64,000 bases of DNA from NCBI GenBank assembly GCA_964505385.1, contig CAZDIA010000011.1, forward strand, positions 1 to 64,000, read 5' to 3'. Position numbers and translations under genes: made by a program. The DNA comes from SLJN01 sp964505385. Its GTDB lineage: Bacteria; Bacteroidota; Rhodothermia; Balneolales; Natronogracilivirgulaceae. Positions 28,623-37,633 of the stretch are shown here, one piece after another. Positions within the stretch are counted from its first letter, which is position 1, and each line of letters opens with the position of its first letter. The notes below the pieces were generated by a model that saw only the letters and a program-made list of their open reading frames with translations, was not told the DNA's origin and did no database searches.

Positions 28623-29468
28623 ATGCTTTCACTGAATGTAAAATTGAAATATTTCATACGGAAGCTGGCTTCGCGCTATGGCTACCAGCTTTTGAGAGCC
28701 GATGCAAAACAGATTATCGACGGAGACCCGCGATCTGTGCTTTATCATGCTAATCTAACCCCGGTAATTATTGAAGCGCCAGTATATAAAGCCCGGGCTT
28801 ATTATGTGAAAATGACCCCTGAACAGCATTTATTTTGCAAAGCTTTGGCTTCAGCGGTGGAGAGTAACCTGAAGGATCAAAAAGAAACTATTTATGAAGC
28901 CTTAAAACAAAATCTTGATATGATGCAATACCGCAACGCTGCGGAAAAAATGGGTCTGGCTGATGATGATGCGCTATTTCTGGCCAAAGAACCGGGGTGG
29001 TTTCATATTTATCCCTGGCAGAAACAAAGTATCGAATATCGCCGGCGGGAGTTGAATCACATTGCATATGATGAAAACCGAACCTATGGGTTGTATGCCG
29101 ATGCATTTGAAGAAGGGCATCACGGCTCTGAGCGGGAAAAGAAAATTGAGATGGAAGCTGAACGCTTATATCAGCTTTTGCAAAGTATCCAAGATAAAGG
29201 GTATCAACGGGATTTTTCTGAACAGGGCGATGTTACAGGTACAATGCTGATTGATGATTCCACTGAAGAGCGCAGGTGGGCCTGGATAATTGGCAGCGGA
29301 ACCCACCGCGTAGCAGTAATGTCGGTATTGGGAAAAACCGTCATACCGGTGCGTATTGAGCGGGTCGTCTATCGTAATGATGCACCATACTGGCCGAAGG
29401 TGGAGTCGGGATTATTTACCAAGGAAGCTGCGTTAAAGTTTTTCGACCGGGTGATAAAAGGAGTATAA
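28623..29468 (+). CDS. Unknown protein with a ParB-like GxHR motif
   Basis: I do not recognise a named family. The 281-residue protein is soluble and basic at the N-terminus. It has a central Glu/Arg-rich helical stretch (SIEYRRRELNHIAYDENR) and a C-terminal part with IGSGTHRVAVMSVLGKTVIP, which resembles the GxHRxxA box of ParB/Srx-fold domains. An ATG two codons earlier (28617) is possible, but GGAAAAG is too close to it; the same site is well spaced for 28623. It ends two bases from the convergent flippase gene. A glycan-related role is a guess from that neighbour only. Confidence 0.8.
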   Translation: MLSLNVKLKYFIRKLASRYGYQLLRADAKQIIDGDPRSVLYHANLTPVIIEAPVYKARAYYVKMTPEQHLFCKALASAVESNLKDQKETIYEALKQNLDMMQYRNAAEKMGLADDDALFLAKEPGWFHIYPWQKQSIEYRRRELNHIAYDENRTYGLYADAFEEGHHGSEREKKIEMEAERLYQLLQSIQDKGYQRDFSEQGDVTGTMLIDDSTEERRWAWIIGSGTHRVAVMSVLGKTVIPVRIERVVYRNDAPYWPKVESGLFTKEAALKFFDRVIKGV

Positions 29469-29470
29469 GC

Positions 29471-30919
29471 TCACTTTGGGTCATTGGTAATTTCATCCGG
29501 AAGGTACTCTCTGTTGTGAAATAGAATGATCAAGCCGCAGGCAACACCACTAAGTGCCAGGATAATCAAATTGTGAAAGCCGGTCTGTAGCAGGATGTAG
29601 CAGATAATGCCGAGAACGGGGAGTGTGACCAGTAGCGGCCAAATTTTTCCCGATGGCATAAAATGGCTCATACTGATTTTTTCGGATTTTGATACGTACA
29701 CAATCATTGCAAATGAGCCGGCAAAATGTGCGATAAGCGTGGCTATCGCCGGGCCCAAAATACCGAATGCAGGTAACAGCATTAAGCTCATCGGGATATT
29801 AAGCAGGATTTCCGCTACACTGATTCCCGCAATCACGCGTGGCTTTCCGGTGGCGAGCAGCAATGGTTCAGCAAGAAACAGCCGGTGAATCAGGGCTATG
29901 GCATATATTTGAAATATCGGTGCAGACTCCGCATACTGATCAAACAGAACAACCATGATCGGCTCAGCCATAAAAAAGCTGACGACAATTAACGGTGTGA
30001 TGAGCAGAAACAGGCGGTTTGTTGCAGCTTTAATTGCATTCAGTGCAGGTTTTAATTCGTTTTCATATAGTTGCGCTGAATACTGGACGACCAATGCAGC
30101 AGAGATGGATGAAATAAATGCCGGAACTATCGGTAATTGCTGCGCTCCAACTACATATATGGCATATTGTTCATCGCTATCAACCAGTGTTGCAACAATA
30201 AGTTTGTCAATGTGCAACACACCTACGCCGGTAATAAAGATGAGCAGCACTCCAAGGCCGTAGTTCAGAGATGGTGGAATTTCCTTTTTGATCTGAAGGA
30301 AATCCGGCCCGCCTACTTGTTTATAGGCAAACCAGCTAACAAATATCGAACGCATCAGTGGACCGGCAATCATGAATTTGACTACCGTTTCAAGAGGATA
30401 ACCGAGATAAAACGGCACAATGATCAAGCACATCTCGATGAAATTGTAGGTGATGTTATAACCTACAAGCCATTTTTTCCGGTGAACATGCACAAAAATA
30501 GGTTCAGAGACGCTGCTGTAGGTAGCGAGTAGTGTATATATACCAAACCACTGCAGCGGTGTGGAGAGCTCCGGCGTTTGAAGAAGTGAAGCCAGCACCT
30601 CGCTTCCCAGCGATATGATCAGCGCAACGATGACTGAGGCCATTGCTCCAATAGAAATAATGGTCCAGACTACATGAGATGAGCCGGCTACCTCACTCCG
30701 GTAATAAAGTGTTTTCACAAGCATGCTGGTGATGCCGGGACTCAGCAATATGAAAACCAGCCACATTTTTTTGTATGCCCCGTAATCGGATGGATCGAGA
30801 ATACGGGTTAGTGCCATCATCACCAGTAAAGCGGAAACGATCCCAACGGATCTTGCCACCGTGATGGCACCAACTTTGCGGTGCATGTCTCCGAATTTTT
30901 TAAGAATTCGCTCGATCAA
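29471..30919 (-). CDS. Polysaccharide flippase/O-antigen transporter-like (MOP superfamily)
   Basis: A 482-residue membrane protein with about fourteen hydrophobic spans, fitting the Wzx/PST branch of the MOP superfamily. The N-terminus RSVGIVSALLVMMALTRILDPSDYGAYKK is the usual start of this family. It would flip lipid-linked sugar units across the inner membrane. The first in-frame start is TTG at 30919; ATG at 30886 (MHRKVGAI) is an alternative. No glycosyltransferase or polymerase is adjacent, so its substrate is unknown. Confidence 0.87.
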   Translation of the reverse strand: MIERILKKFGDMHRKVGAITVARSVGIVSALLVMMALTRILDPSDYGAYKKMWLVFILLSPGITSMLVKTLYYRSEVAGSSHVVWTIISIGAMASVIVALIISLGSEVLASLLQTPELSTPLQWFGIYTLLATYSSVSEPIFVHVHRKKWLVGYNITYNFIEMCLIIVPFYLGYPLETVVKFMIAGPLMRSIFVSWFAYKQVGGPDFLQIKKEIPPSLNYGLGVLLIFITGVGVLHIDKLIVATLVDSDEQYAIYVVGAQQLPIVPAFISSISAALVVQYSAQLYENELKPALNAIKAATNRLFLLITPLIVVSFFMAEPIMVVLFDQYAESAPIFQIYAIALIHRLFLAEPLLLATGKPRVIAGISVAEILLNIPMSLMLLPAFGILGPAIATLIAHFAGSFAMIVYVSKSEKISMSHFMPSGKIWPLLVTLPVLGIICYILLQTGFHNLIILALSGVACGLIILFHNREYLPDEITNDPK

Positions 30920-31176
30920 AGTTTAGCAGGATTGTTGATTACGACCGCATCTTTTCATCAGGAATATAGGAGATTTGGCAAGTAATTGGAGATTAGATGA
31001 TTGAATTATTTTCCGGATTAGAAAATAAAATTTTGACCAAATCTGAAATTTCGGGATGCAATTTCCTCAAATAGCCCGGAAGTTTATAATCCATTAAGAA
31101 CCTTTCGTTAAGTTCTCCCCCTCCATTGAGCCATTATGAAAGGCCATAAACCGTTTGTATATTCCAACTTTCAAAA

Positions 31177-31854
31177 ATGACTTCTATGTTTAATCGAAAG
31201 CGGAGCATAAGAAACAATGAAAATGATGTGAGTTATGTGGAAACACCGGTCGGTTTGTTTACCGCGGCCGGCAATTGGTTCCACGTAACGGAGTCACAAT
31301 TGAAATCCTATGCTCCGGATTTATTTAAAACCTATAGCGTACAAAAGCTTGTTGACATAGCAGAAGTCTGGATACGCAGTTCAGATAACCTTACTCTGGT
31401 TATTTTTATGCTGATGTTGTTTGTTACCAATATCTGGATTGCTGCAATTCTTTCGCTCATATTTCTACCATTTTGGCACAAAAATAAAAGTGCATTTGTT
31501 GGACCATCAGCTACCGGTTTAATAAAATTATTTGACTACGAAATCGTAACGTTTCTGATTGCCGTCGCTGTTTTAAGCTACCAGGGAATGGAGGGACAGT
31601 ATCTTTCATTGATATTGGGGATTCTGTTTTTTCTACTTTTTAAATTTGGAATGTATCGCCGATTGATTAATAAGCTTTTCGACAGCGACGATGTCAAAAA
31701 AGGTACGTTAAACGATCGATTGCTGCGCATGATAATGGTTAGATATGCTATGGCAGAAGGCGTAGATATCGACGAGATCCAAAAGATGGAAAAGGAAGCC
31801 ATAAGCATGGTTGAGAAGAAAAAGCAGAGTTTTAAAGCAAAAACTAAGAAGTAA
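31177..31854 (+). CDS. Unknown four-span membrane protein
   Basis: I do not recognise this 225-residue protein. The N-terminal 70 residues are polar and include NWFHVTESQLKSYAPDL. Then come about four hydrophobic spans between residues 72 and 165. The C-terminus is a charged helix with EGVDIDEIQKMEKEA and a Lys-rich tail, probably cytoplasmic. It is 12 bases before the histidine phosphatase gene and likely in the same transcript. No cofactor or catalytic motif is visible. Confidence 0.8.
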   Translation: MTSMFNRKRSIRNNENDVSYVETPVGLFTAAGNWFHVTESQLKSYAPDLFKTYSVQKLVDIAEVWIRSSDNLTLVIFMLMLFVTNIWIAAILSLIFLPFWHKNKSAFVGPSATGLIKLFDYEIVTFLIAVAVLSYQGMEGQYLSLILGILFFLLFKFGMYRRLINKLFDSDDVKKGTLNDRLLRMIMVRYAMAEGVDIDEIQKMEKEAISMVEKKKQSFKAKTKK

Positions 31855-31866
31855 AAAATATTTGAC

Positions 31867-32496
31867 GTGAAAAAGGTATATATCGTCCGTCATGGCGAAA
31901 CTGATAATAACAGGCAACACATATTTCAGGGGAGCGGAATAGATGCTTCATTAAATGAAACCGGTTTTGCTCAGGCAGAAGCTCTGTGTCCGTTTTTTCA
32001 ATCCCGTAAAATTGATGAAATCGCAGTTAGCAGCTTGAAACGAACCTACCAGACCGTCCAACCGGTAGCAGTTATGAAACACCTTTCTGTATCGACCTAT
32101 TCTGAGCTGGATGAAATGAATTTCGGGGAACTGGAAGGTGTCCCCGTCCAAAAGGCATCCCCCAAGATCGATGAGCTTCGAAAAAAATGGGAAGCCGGAA
32201 AGACAGATGAGCCGGTACCCGGAGGAGAATCCCCTGAAGAAGTTTACCAGCGTGGATCACAAAAGATCAAACAATTATTAAGTGATAATACATCGCAATA
32301 CTGGTTATTTGTGTTGCACGGCAGGCTGATTCGCATTTTACTTTCAGGATGGCTCTATGGTGATTTACGCTATATGCTTAAGATTCAGCATTCTAATGCG
32401 GGAATCAATGTGCTGCAATTCGACAACGGACGCTTTGAGCCGCTACTGTTGAATTATACTGCACATCTGAATAATCACCCGGCAATAGCAGACTGA
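31867..32496 (+). CDS. Histidine phosphatase family protein
   Basis: A 209-residue phosphoglycerate-mutase-like phosphatase starting with GTG. The catalytic His is in VRHGETDNN near residue 8, the second conserved Arg in SSLKRTYQT, and the second His in FVLHGRLIRILL. Length and motifs fit phosphatases of the CobC/GpmB group, whose substrates vary widely, so none is assigned. It lies five bases before ubiE, suggesting cotranscription. Confidence 0.9.
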   Translation: MKKVYIVRHGETDNNRQHIFQGSGIDASLNETGFAQAEALCPFFQSRKIDEIAVSSLKRTYQTVQPVAVMKHLSVSTYSELDEMNFGELEGVPVQKASPKIDELRKKWEAGKTDEPVPGGESPEEVYQRGSQKIKQLLSDNTSQYWLFVLHGRLIRILLSGWLYGDLRYMLKIQHSNAGINVLQFDNGRFEPLLLNYTAHLNNHPAIAD

Positions 32497-32501
32497 GGGA
32501 T

Positions 32502-33191
32502 ATGAGCGAACAGGTACGGAATATGTTTGCCTCCATCGCCGATCGGTATGACCTGGTGAATAGTGTTCTGTCATTAGGCACCCATTACCGGTGGAGGAAA
32601 AAAACCGTAAAGCTGAGTGGTGCAACCAGAGGGATGTCTGTGCTGGACTGTGCAACCGGCACCGGAGATCTTGCCATTGATTTCAAAAAGGCAGTGGGAG
32701 ACGAAGGTCGTGTTTTAGGCACTGATTTTTGTCAGGAAATGATTGAGCCGGCCCCAGCCAAAGCTGAAAAGAAGAATATTAAAGTAGAATTCGAAGTTGC
32801 TGATGCCATGGATCTACCGTATGAAGATGATGCTTTTGACATAAGCAGTATCGCTTTCGGTATCCGAAATGTAGATGAACCTTCGACAGCGCTTAAGGAA
32901 ATGGCACGAGTTGTGAAGCCGGGAGGAAAAGTAATCATTTTGGAATTTGGTCAGCCATATGGTATCATGAAACATCCGTTTAAGTTTTATAGCAAGTATA
33001 TTATGCCAACTCTTGGAGGTTGGTTAAGCGGTAATCCTGATGCGTATGAATATCTGCCGGAAACCAGTGCCAAGTTCCCTGCCGGATCAAAATTTACAAG
33101 TCTGATGAGCCAAACAGAATGCTTTGGAGCGGTATCTTATTATCCATTAACAAGTGGAATAGCCTATGTATATATCGGGGTTGTTGGCTGA
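32502..33191 (+). CDS. ubiE: Demethylmenaquinone methyltransferase
   Basis: SAM-dependent C-methyltransferase that makes menaquinone from demethylmenaquinone, the last step of the classical pathway. The 229 residues have the family start FASIADRYDLVNSVLSLGTH, the SAM-binding loop DCATGTGDLAIDF and the segment AFGIRNVDEP. In this organism it supplies menaquinone for the ACIII chain. The menFDHB operon lies 13 kb away, and ubiquinone is not expected, so the menG role is meant. Confidence 0.94.
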   Translation: MSEQVRNMFASIADRYDLVNSVLSLGTHYRWRKKTVKLSGATRGMSVLDCATGTGDLAIDFKKAVGDEGRVLGTDFCQEMIEPAPAKAEKKNIKVEFEVADAMDLPYEDDAFDISSIAFGIRNVDEPSTALKEMARVVKPGGKVIILEFGQPYGIMKHPFKFYSKYIMPTLGGWLSGNPDAYEYLPETSAKFPAGSKFTSLMSQTECFGAVSYYPLTSGIAYVYIGVVG

Positions 33192-33264
33192 TAGGTTTTT
33201 GCGTAGCTTTTATTTTCTTTAACTAATTGACCAAATGATTTAATCCTGTGTAATACGTGCAGTT

Positions 33265-33711
33265 ATGTTAGATATAGAAGAAATTAAAAGCCTGCTGCCA
33301 CACCGGTATCCGTTTTTACTGGTAGACAGAGTGCTCGAATTGGAAGATGATCGGATCGTGACGATTAAAAATGTTACGGTTAATGAGGAGTTTTTTAACG
33401 GGCATTTTCCGGGTGCCGCTTTAATGCCGGGAGTGCTTCAGGTTGAGGCGATGGCACAGAGTGGGTGCCTGATGACCCTAAAAAACAAAGAAAAAACAGA
33501 AGATATCAGTGATATGATTCTTGTTTTTTCAGGAATTAACAGAGCGAAGTTTCGCAGGCCGGTGGTTCCCGGGGATCAATTGCGAATGGAAATCAAATTG
33601 ATGAGTGAACGGCGCAACTTTTTAGTTATGGCCGGAACGGCATCAGTAGATGATCAGGCTACATGCGAGCTCGAAGCTTCTGCTGCACTGGTATCCAAAG
33701 ATTCAATATGA
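33265..33711 (+). CDS. fabZ: 3-hydroxyacyl-[ACP] dehydratase FabZ
   Basis: Dehydrates 3-hydroxyacyl-ACP in type II fatty acid elongation. It is a 148-residue single hot-dog domain with the catalytic His47 in FNGHFPG and Glu61 in MPGVLQVEAMAQ. The N-terminus IKSLLPHRYPFLLVDRV is diagnostic. It is not fused to lpxC, unlike many Bacteroidota homologues. Its stop overlaps the panB start in ATGA, so translation is probably coupled. Confidence 0.95.
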   Translation: MLDIEEIKSLLPHRYPFLLVDRVLELEDDRIVTIKNVTVNEEFFNGHFPGAALMPGVLQVEAMAQSGCLMTLKNKEKTEDISDMILVFSGINRAKFRRPVVPGDQLRMEIKLMSERRNFLVMAGTASVDDQATCELEASAALVSKDSI

Positions 33712-34544
33712 GTACAGAGAATACATCAAAAGCAAAATCTACTGCTAAAATAACTACCCGAACCGTGGTGGATATGAAAGAAAAAGGTGAGAAAATCAGT
33801 ATGCTTACTGCATATGATTATACGATGGCTCGCCTGATTGACAGTGGCGGTATTGATATTGTTCTGGTAGGTGATTCCGCAGGTAATGTTATGGCCGGCC
33901 ACGAGACAACCCTGCCGATGACGATGGATCAAATGATTTACCACTCTACCTGTGTAGTGAGGGGAGTAGAGCGGGCTCTGGTTGTTGCAGATATGCCATT
34001 TATGAGTTACCAGGTTACGGCAAAAGATGCTTTGGTGAACGCTGGTAGGATGATGAAAGAGACCGGAGCGCATGCCGTAAAACTCGAAGGAGGAGAAGCG
34101 ATTGTTGATACAGTCAAGCGCATTGTCGATGCCGGAATACCGGTGATGGGACATCTCGGACTTACGCCGCAAAGTATCTATAAATTTGGCACTTATAAAG
34201 TTCGGGCCACAGAAGAATCCGAAGCAGAGCAGTTGATAAAAGATGCAATCAAGCTCGAAAAAGCCGGTTGTTTTTCTATCGTTCTGGAGAAAATTCCCAG
34301 GAATCTCGCAAGTAAAGTAACTGAAAGTTTAAATGTACCAACCATAGGTATCGGTGCCGGGAATGAATGTGACGGCCAGGTTTTAGTTTTACACGATATG
34401 TTAGGGTTGAATAAAGATTTCCATCCGCGTTTTATCAGGCGTTATGCTGATTTGCACAATACAATTGCAAATTCTGTTGAAAAGTACGTAAAGGACGTAA
34501 AGAGTTTATCATTTCCAGGCAAGGACGAACAGTATGAGGGTTAA
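33708..34544 (+). CDS. panB: 3-methyl-2-oxobutanoate hydroxymethyltransferase
   Basis: First committed step of pantothenate synthesis: ketopantoate from 2-oxoisovalerate and methylene-tetrahydrofolate. It is 278 residues long. Motifs are KISMLTAYDYTMARL, VLVGDSAGNVMAGH (Mg site), MTMDQMIYHSTCVVRG, AVKLEGG and PVMGHLGLTPQS. The reading frame is open earlier, but ATG at 33708 within the fabZ stop (ATGA) gives the right N-terminal length. Its own end overlaps surE by 11 bases. Confidence 0.95.
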   Translation: MSTENTSKAKSTAKITTRTVVDMKEKGEKISMLTAYDYTMARLIDSGGIDIVLVGDSAGNVMAGHETTLPMTMDQMIYHSTCVVRGVERALVVADMPFMSYQVTAKDALVNAGRMMKETGAHAVKLEGGEAIVDTVKRIVDAGIPVMGHLGLTPQSIYKFGTYKVRATEESEAEQLIKDAIKLEKAGCFSIVLEKIPRNLASKVTESLNVPTIGIGAGNECDGQVLVLHDMLGLNKDFHPRFIRRYADLHNTIANSVEKYVKDVKSLSFPGKDEQYEG

Positions 34545-35310
34545 TTCCGGCAAGAGCGATCGTTTGATTTTAGTTTGTAACGATGATGGGATATTCGCTC
34601 CCGGTATCCAGGCTTTAGCCGAGGTGGCAGCGGAATTCGGTAATGTGGCAATAATTGCACCTGATACGCAGCAAAGTGCAGTGGGTCATGCTATTACAGT
34701 TAATGATCCACTACGGGTTACCGACTTTGAAATTAATGAGCAAATGACAGGCCAGGCAGTTAGCGGTACTCCGGCTGACTGCGTGAAGCTCGCTCATAAT
34801 CAGCTTATGCATCGTAAACCGGATTTGGTTTTAAGCGGGATTAATCATGGGTCCAATGCCGGAATTAATATAATTTATTCCGGAACTGTCAGCGCCGCTA
34901 CGGAAGGAACCATTCTTGGGTATCCTTCTATTGCAGTTAGCTGCACTGAGTTCAGCCAATCAGCTGATTTAAGTGGTTCGCAGGAAGCGGCACGGCGAGT
35001 GATAGATTATGTACTTAAAAACGGGCTCCCCGGGGGAGTAACTCTCAATATTAACGCTCCGGCGGGGCCGCTGAAATCACTGAGCTGGACCAAGCAGGCT
35101 AACAGCCGCTATGTTGAAGAGTATGAAGGCCGGGTAGATCCACATAATCGACCGTATTTTTGGATCACCGGCAAACTTGAAATTCTTGAGGATGGCGATC
35201 ATCTTGATTTAAATGTCCTGAAAAAAGGTGCCGCTTCGGTAACCCCAATTCAATACGACTTAACTGCCTACGATTTTTTTAAAAAAATTAACGGGGATGT
35301 GGAGTTGTAA
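34534..35310 (+). CDS. surE: 5'/3'-nucleotidase SurE
   Basis: Metal-dependent nucleoside monophosphatase of stationary-phase survival. The 258 residues include the metal site in VCNDDGIFAPGIQAL, the Ser/Asn ligands in QQSAVGHAIT and SGINHGSNAGINIIYSGTVSAA, and the segment VSGTPADCVKLA. Length fits the family. The start lies inside the panB end, so it closes a tightly packed fabZ-panB-surE group. Confidence 0.95.
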   Translation: MRVNSGKSDRLILVCNDDGIFAPGIQALAEVAAEFGNVAIIAPDTQQSAVGHAITVNDPLRVTDFEINEQMTGQAVSGTPADCVKLAHNQLMHRKPDLVLSGINHGSNAGINIIYSGTVSAATEGTILGYPSIAVSCTEFSQSADLSGSQEAARRVIDYVLKNGLPGGVTLNINAPAGPLKSLSWTKQANSRYVEEYEGRVDPHNRPYFWITGKLEILEDGDHLDLNVLKKGAASVTPIQYDLTAYDFFKKINGDVEL

Positions 35311-35320
35311 ATCTGTGAGA

Positions 35321-35354
35321 GCGGGTTTGGCAAATCAGGATATGCAAAACCCGC
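35321..35354. terminator. Hairpin between convergent surE and SDR genes
   Basis: Arms 35321-35332 and 35343-35354 form a 12-bp stem with one mismatch. No T tract follows on either strand, so intrinsic termination would be weak. The position between two converging stops still suggests a role at transcript ends. Confidence 0.45.
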
Positions 35355-35378
35355 CTCCGATAAGTTGATATCCAAAAG

Positions 35379-36104
35379 TTACGAATACCCGTAAACAGGC
35401 AGTATTGCGCCGTGAGTAAGTGTATTCTTAGGGGAAGCAAGAAATAAAATCGCTTTGGCAATTTCCTCAGGCTTGGGCCACTTAGAATGATCAGCTTGTG
35501 GCATGCCTTCGCGGTTTGCCGGGGTATCAATAATGGAAGGGGAAACCGCATTAATTAATATATCTTCACTGTACACTTCCTGCGCCAATGACTGAGTAAG
35601 TGCTGCTACACCTGCTTTGCTTGCAGTATATGTACTTAGCCCGGCACCCTGCCTTGGAAATTCCGCCGGCCGGGCAGCCACATTTACAACACGCCCGCCT
35701 GAGCCCTGCTTCCGCATAGCCTGGATTGAAAATTTGCAGCTGTTGAAGCAGGTCAGCACATTAATATTAAACATCTTCAACAAATCTTCGGAATTTACTT
35801 GTTCAATTTTTCCCATTCCGAAACCTCCTGCAAGATGCAAAGATGCCCAAATCGGACTGCTTTCTGCTGTAGAATTGAAAAACTGTTCGGCTTCTCCCGG
35901 GTCGGTTAAATTGATCCCTGTTTTGGTTGTAATATTATGGTGATTGGCAAATGGAAAATCTGACAATTCCTGTTCATTAAGGCATGGTATAGTGCAATAA
36001 GCCTGTGCTTCTACTAATTGTTCGACAACGGCCTGACCCAGACCTCCGGTGCCACCGGTTATAACAAAATGTTTTTCTCTCAATGTGCTATAATCCATAA
36101 TCAT
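35379..36104 (-). CDS. Short-chain dehydrogenase/reductase
   Basis: A 241-residue Rossmann-fold SDR. It has the nucleotide loop TGGTGGLGQAV near residue 16 and the active-site pair in STYTASKAGVAALTQ. The catalytic Tyr and Lys are present. The usual Ser is probably in the GRVVNVAAR segment, where it is replaced by small residues, so activity is less certain. The substrate is unknown. The ATG two codons downstream (36098) is an equally good start. Confidence 0.85.
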   Translation of the reverse strand: MIMDYSTLREKHFVITGGTGGLGQAVVEQLVEAQAYCTIPCLNEQELSDFPFANHHNITTKTGINLTDPGEAEQFFNSTAESSPIWASLHLAGGFGMGKIEQVNSEDLLKMFNINVLTCFNSCKFSIQAMRKQGSGGRVVNVAARPAEFPRQGAGLSTYTASKAGVAALTQSLAQEVYSEDILINAVSPSIIDTPANREGMPQADHSKWPKPEEIAKAILFLASPKNTLTHGAILPVYGYS

Positions 36105-36210
36105 ATTGTTTAATAATTCGAATGTCCGATCTTAAAACATAATCAGAAATGATTTAGTTTAGCCAGAGGAACATTTCCGGTCCTTTTCCACCTGATAAGA
36201 TGTAATACAA

Positions 36211-36247
36211 AAAAAGCACCTTATCCTGTGAGAATAAGGTGCTTTTT
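36211..36247 (-). terminator. Terminator of the Ala/Glu-rich lipoprotein gene
   Basis: A perfect 14-bp inverted repeat (36211-36224 with 36234-36247) has A and T runs at its outer ends, so it can act on both strands. It sits 25 bases after the minus-strand stop at 36272. Confidence 0.85.
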
Positions 36248-36271
36248 AGTTTTATGATGATATGATCTTAC

Positions 36272-37633
36272 TTACTGGGCGTTTGCCATTACTATGATTG
36301 TAGCCGCGGCTTCCGCTTCGGTCTCAGCCATGCCTGAAGCTTCCAGAGAGGCGGATGCGTCAGTTGTAGCTTCAGCATAATATTCGACGAAAGCATCGGC
36401 TGTAGCCGCTGCGACATCATCGAGGAAAATTGACAGATTGGCAATGAGGTTAACAAGTACTTCCACATGAGCTTCAACTTCAGCTTCGGCAGAGGCTCTG
36501 ACTTCGCTACTTATATCAAATGTAGCCTCGGTTTCAGCTTCAACGGTAGCTTTATAATCGGCCTTGGCTTCTGTTATGGCTTCAGCTGAAGTTGCTGCTC
36601 TTATCTCAGCAACAAGTTCTGCTCTTGCCTCGGCGAGAGCATTAAGGATTGCCGAAGAGGCTCCTTCGGCTTCAAATTTTGCTTCCAAACCCAGTGCTGT
36701 TGCTTTGGATACTACTAATTCGGCTTGTTTGCGTAAGCCCAATTCAGCTTCACCTTCAGCGTCGTTACTTGCTTTGAGCAGGATAGAAGCGCCGGCCTGT
36801 CGAATTTCAGCCTGGCTTTCCAGGTCTGCACCCGCTTCGGTGAATACGTTTACATAGGTTTCTTCAAATCCAGCTTTGGCTTCTGCACGGGCTTCAGCAT
36901 CACCTGCTGCAGCAAGATCGGCTTGAAGCTGACTGAAGGCTTCAACTTTGGCATTGGCAGCAGCTTCCATACTTGCACCGGCTTCGGACTCTGAATTGTA
37001 CGCTGCTTCAGCGGCCACAGCATTGGCAATAGCCACGCCAACGTCACCGGCGCTCTGAGCACCTGCATTGATTTCCGAAGCTACATTAGAATCTACATAA
37101 ACTGAAACATCTGCTGTGGTTGTTCCTTCCTCGTGGGTATCAGCTTCTCCTTCTGCACGGGCTTCGAGGTAAACTTCGGCTTCGGCATGAGACTCTGCTG
37201 TCAGCGGACGGCTTTCAACCGAACTGTGTCCATCAACCCGAACAACTGCGCTTGATTCAAAACCGCCATCGCCCTGTGCAAATACCCGAACGTGATCGGA
37301 TGCGCCTTCTCCTTCAACATCTATGCTGAATTCTCCGTCTGCATTGGTGGTGGTTTCGCCTTCAAGTTCAGTGGTAGTACCGTCAGCGTTGACGGCCACC
37401 GCCGTGACGGTAGCTCCTTCAACACCGGCGCCGACATCCTCAGACTGAAAGGTAGCGTCGCTTTCTCCTTCGGCATTATTCTCTTCTGTCACCTGCCCGG
37501 AGATCGTCGCTGATTCCTCATCATCCATAGCATCGGTTCCGGTATCGCAGCCTGTAAGGAACAGGCCAAAAGAGACAATGAGTATAACTGCGGGATAGAA
37601 TAACTTGTGGGTAGGGTTTTTTGAAGTCTTCAT
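36272..37633 (-). CDS. Ala/Glu-rich repetitive lipoprotein
   Basis: I do not recognise a family for most of this 453-residue protein. It begins with a lipoprotein signal ending in FLTGCD (Cys29). Residues about 40-125 look like a carboxypeptidase-regulatory-like beta sandwich (ISGQVTEEN, NADGEFSIDVEG). The rest is dominated by Ala and Glu in helical runs such as AEARAEAKAGFEE. It has no Trp, and its only Cys is the lipid attachment site. A good Shine-Dalgarno (AGGAG) precedes the ATG, and a 9-bp palindrome lies 58 bases upstream. A surface-exposed acidic rod is plausible. Confidence 0.85.
   Translation of the reverse strand: MKTSKNPTHKLFYPAVILIVSFGLFLTGCDTGTDAMDDEESATISGQVTEENNAEGESDATFQSEDVGAGVEGATVTAVAVNADGTTTELEGETTTNADGEFSIDVEGEGASDHVRVFAQGDGGFESSAVVRVDGHSSVESRPLTAESHAEAEVYLEARAEGEADTHEEGTTTADVSVYVDSNVASEINAGAQSAGDVGVAIANAVAAEAAYNSESEAGASMEAAANAKVEAFSQLQADLAAAGDAEARAEAKAGFEETYVNVFTEAGADLESQAEIRQAGASILLKASNDAEGEAELGLRKQAELVVSKATALGLEAKFEAEGASSAILNALAEARAELVAEIRAATSAEAITEAKADYKATVEAETEATFDISSEVRASAEAEVEAHVEVLVNLIANLSIFLDDVAAATADAFVEYYAEATTDASASLEASGMAETEAEAAATIIVMANAQ

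Noticed and set aside
36272..37633. Long overlapping frames on the other strand and frames of the lipoprotein gene as alternative genes
   Set aside because: They arise from the Ala/Glu codon bias; only the minus-strand frame has a signal peptide, lipobox and Shine-Dalgarno site.
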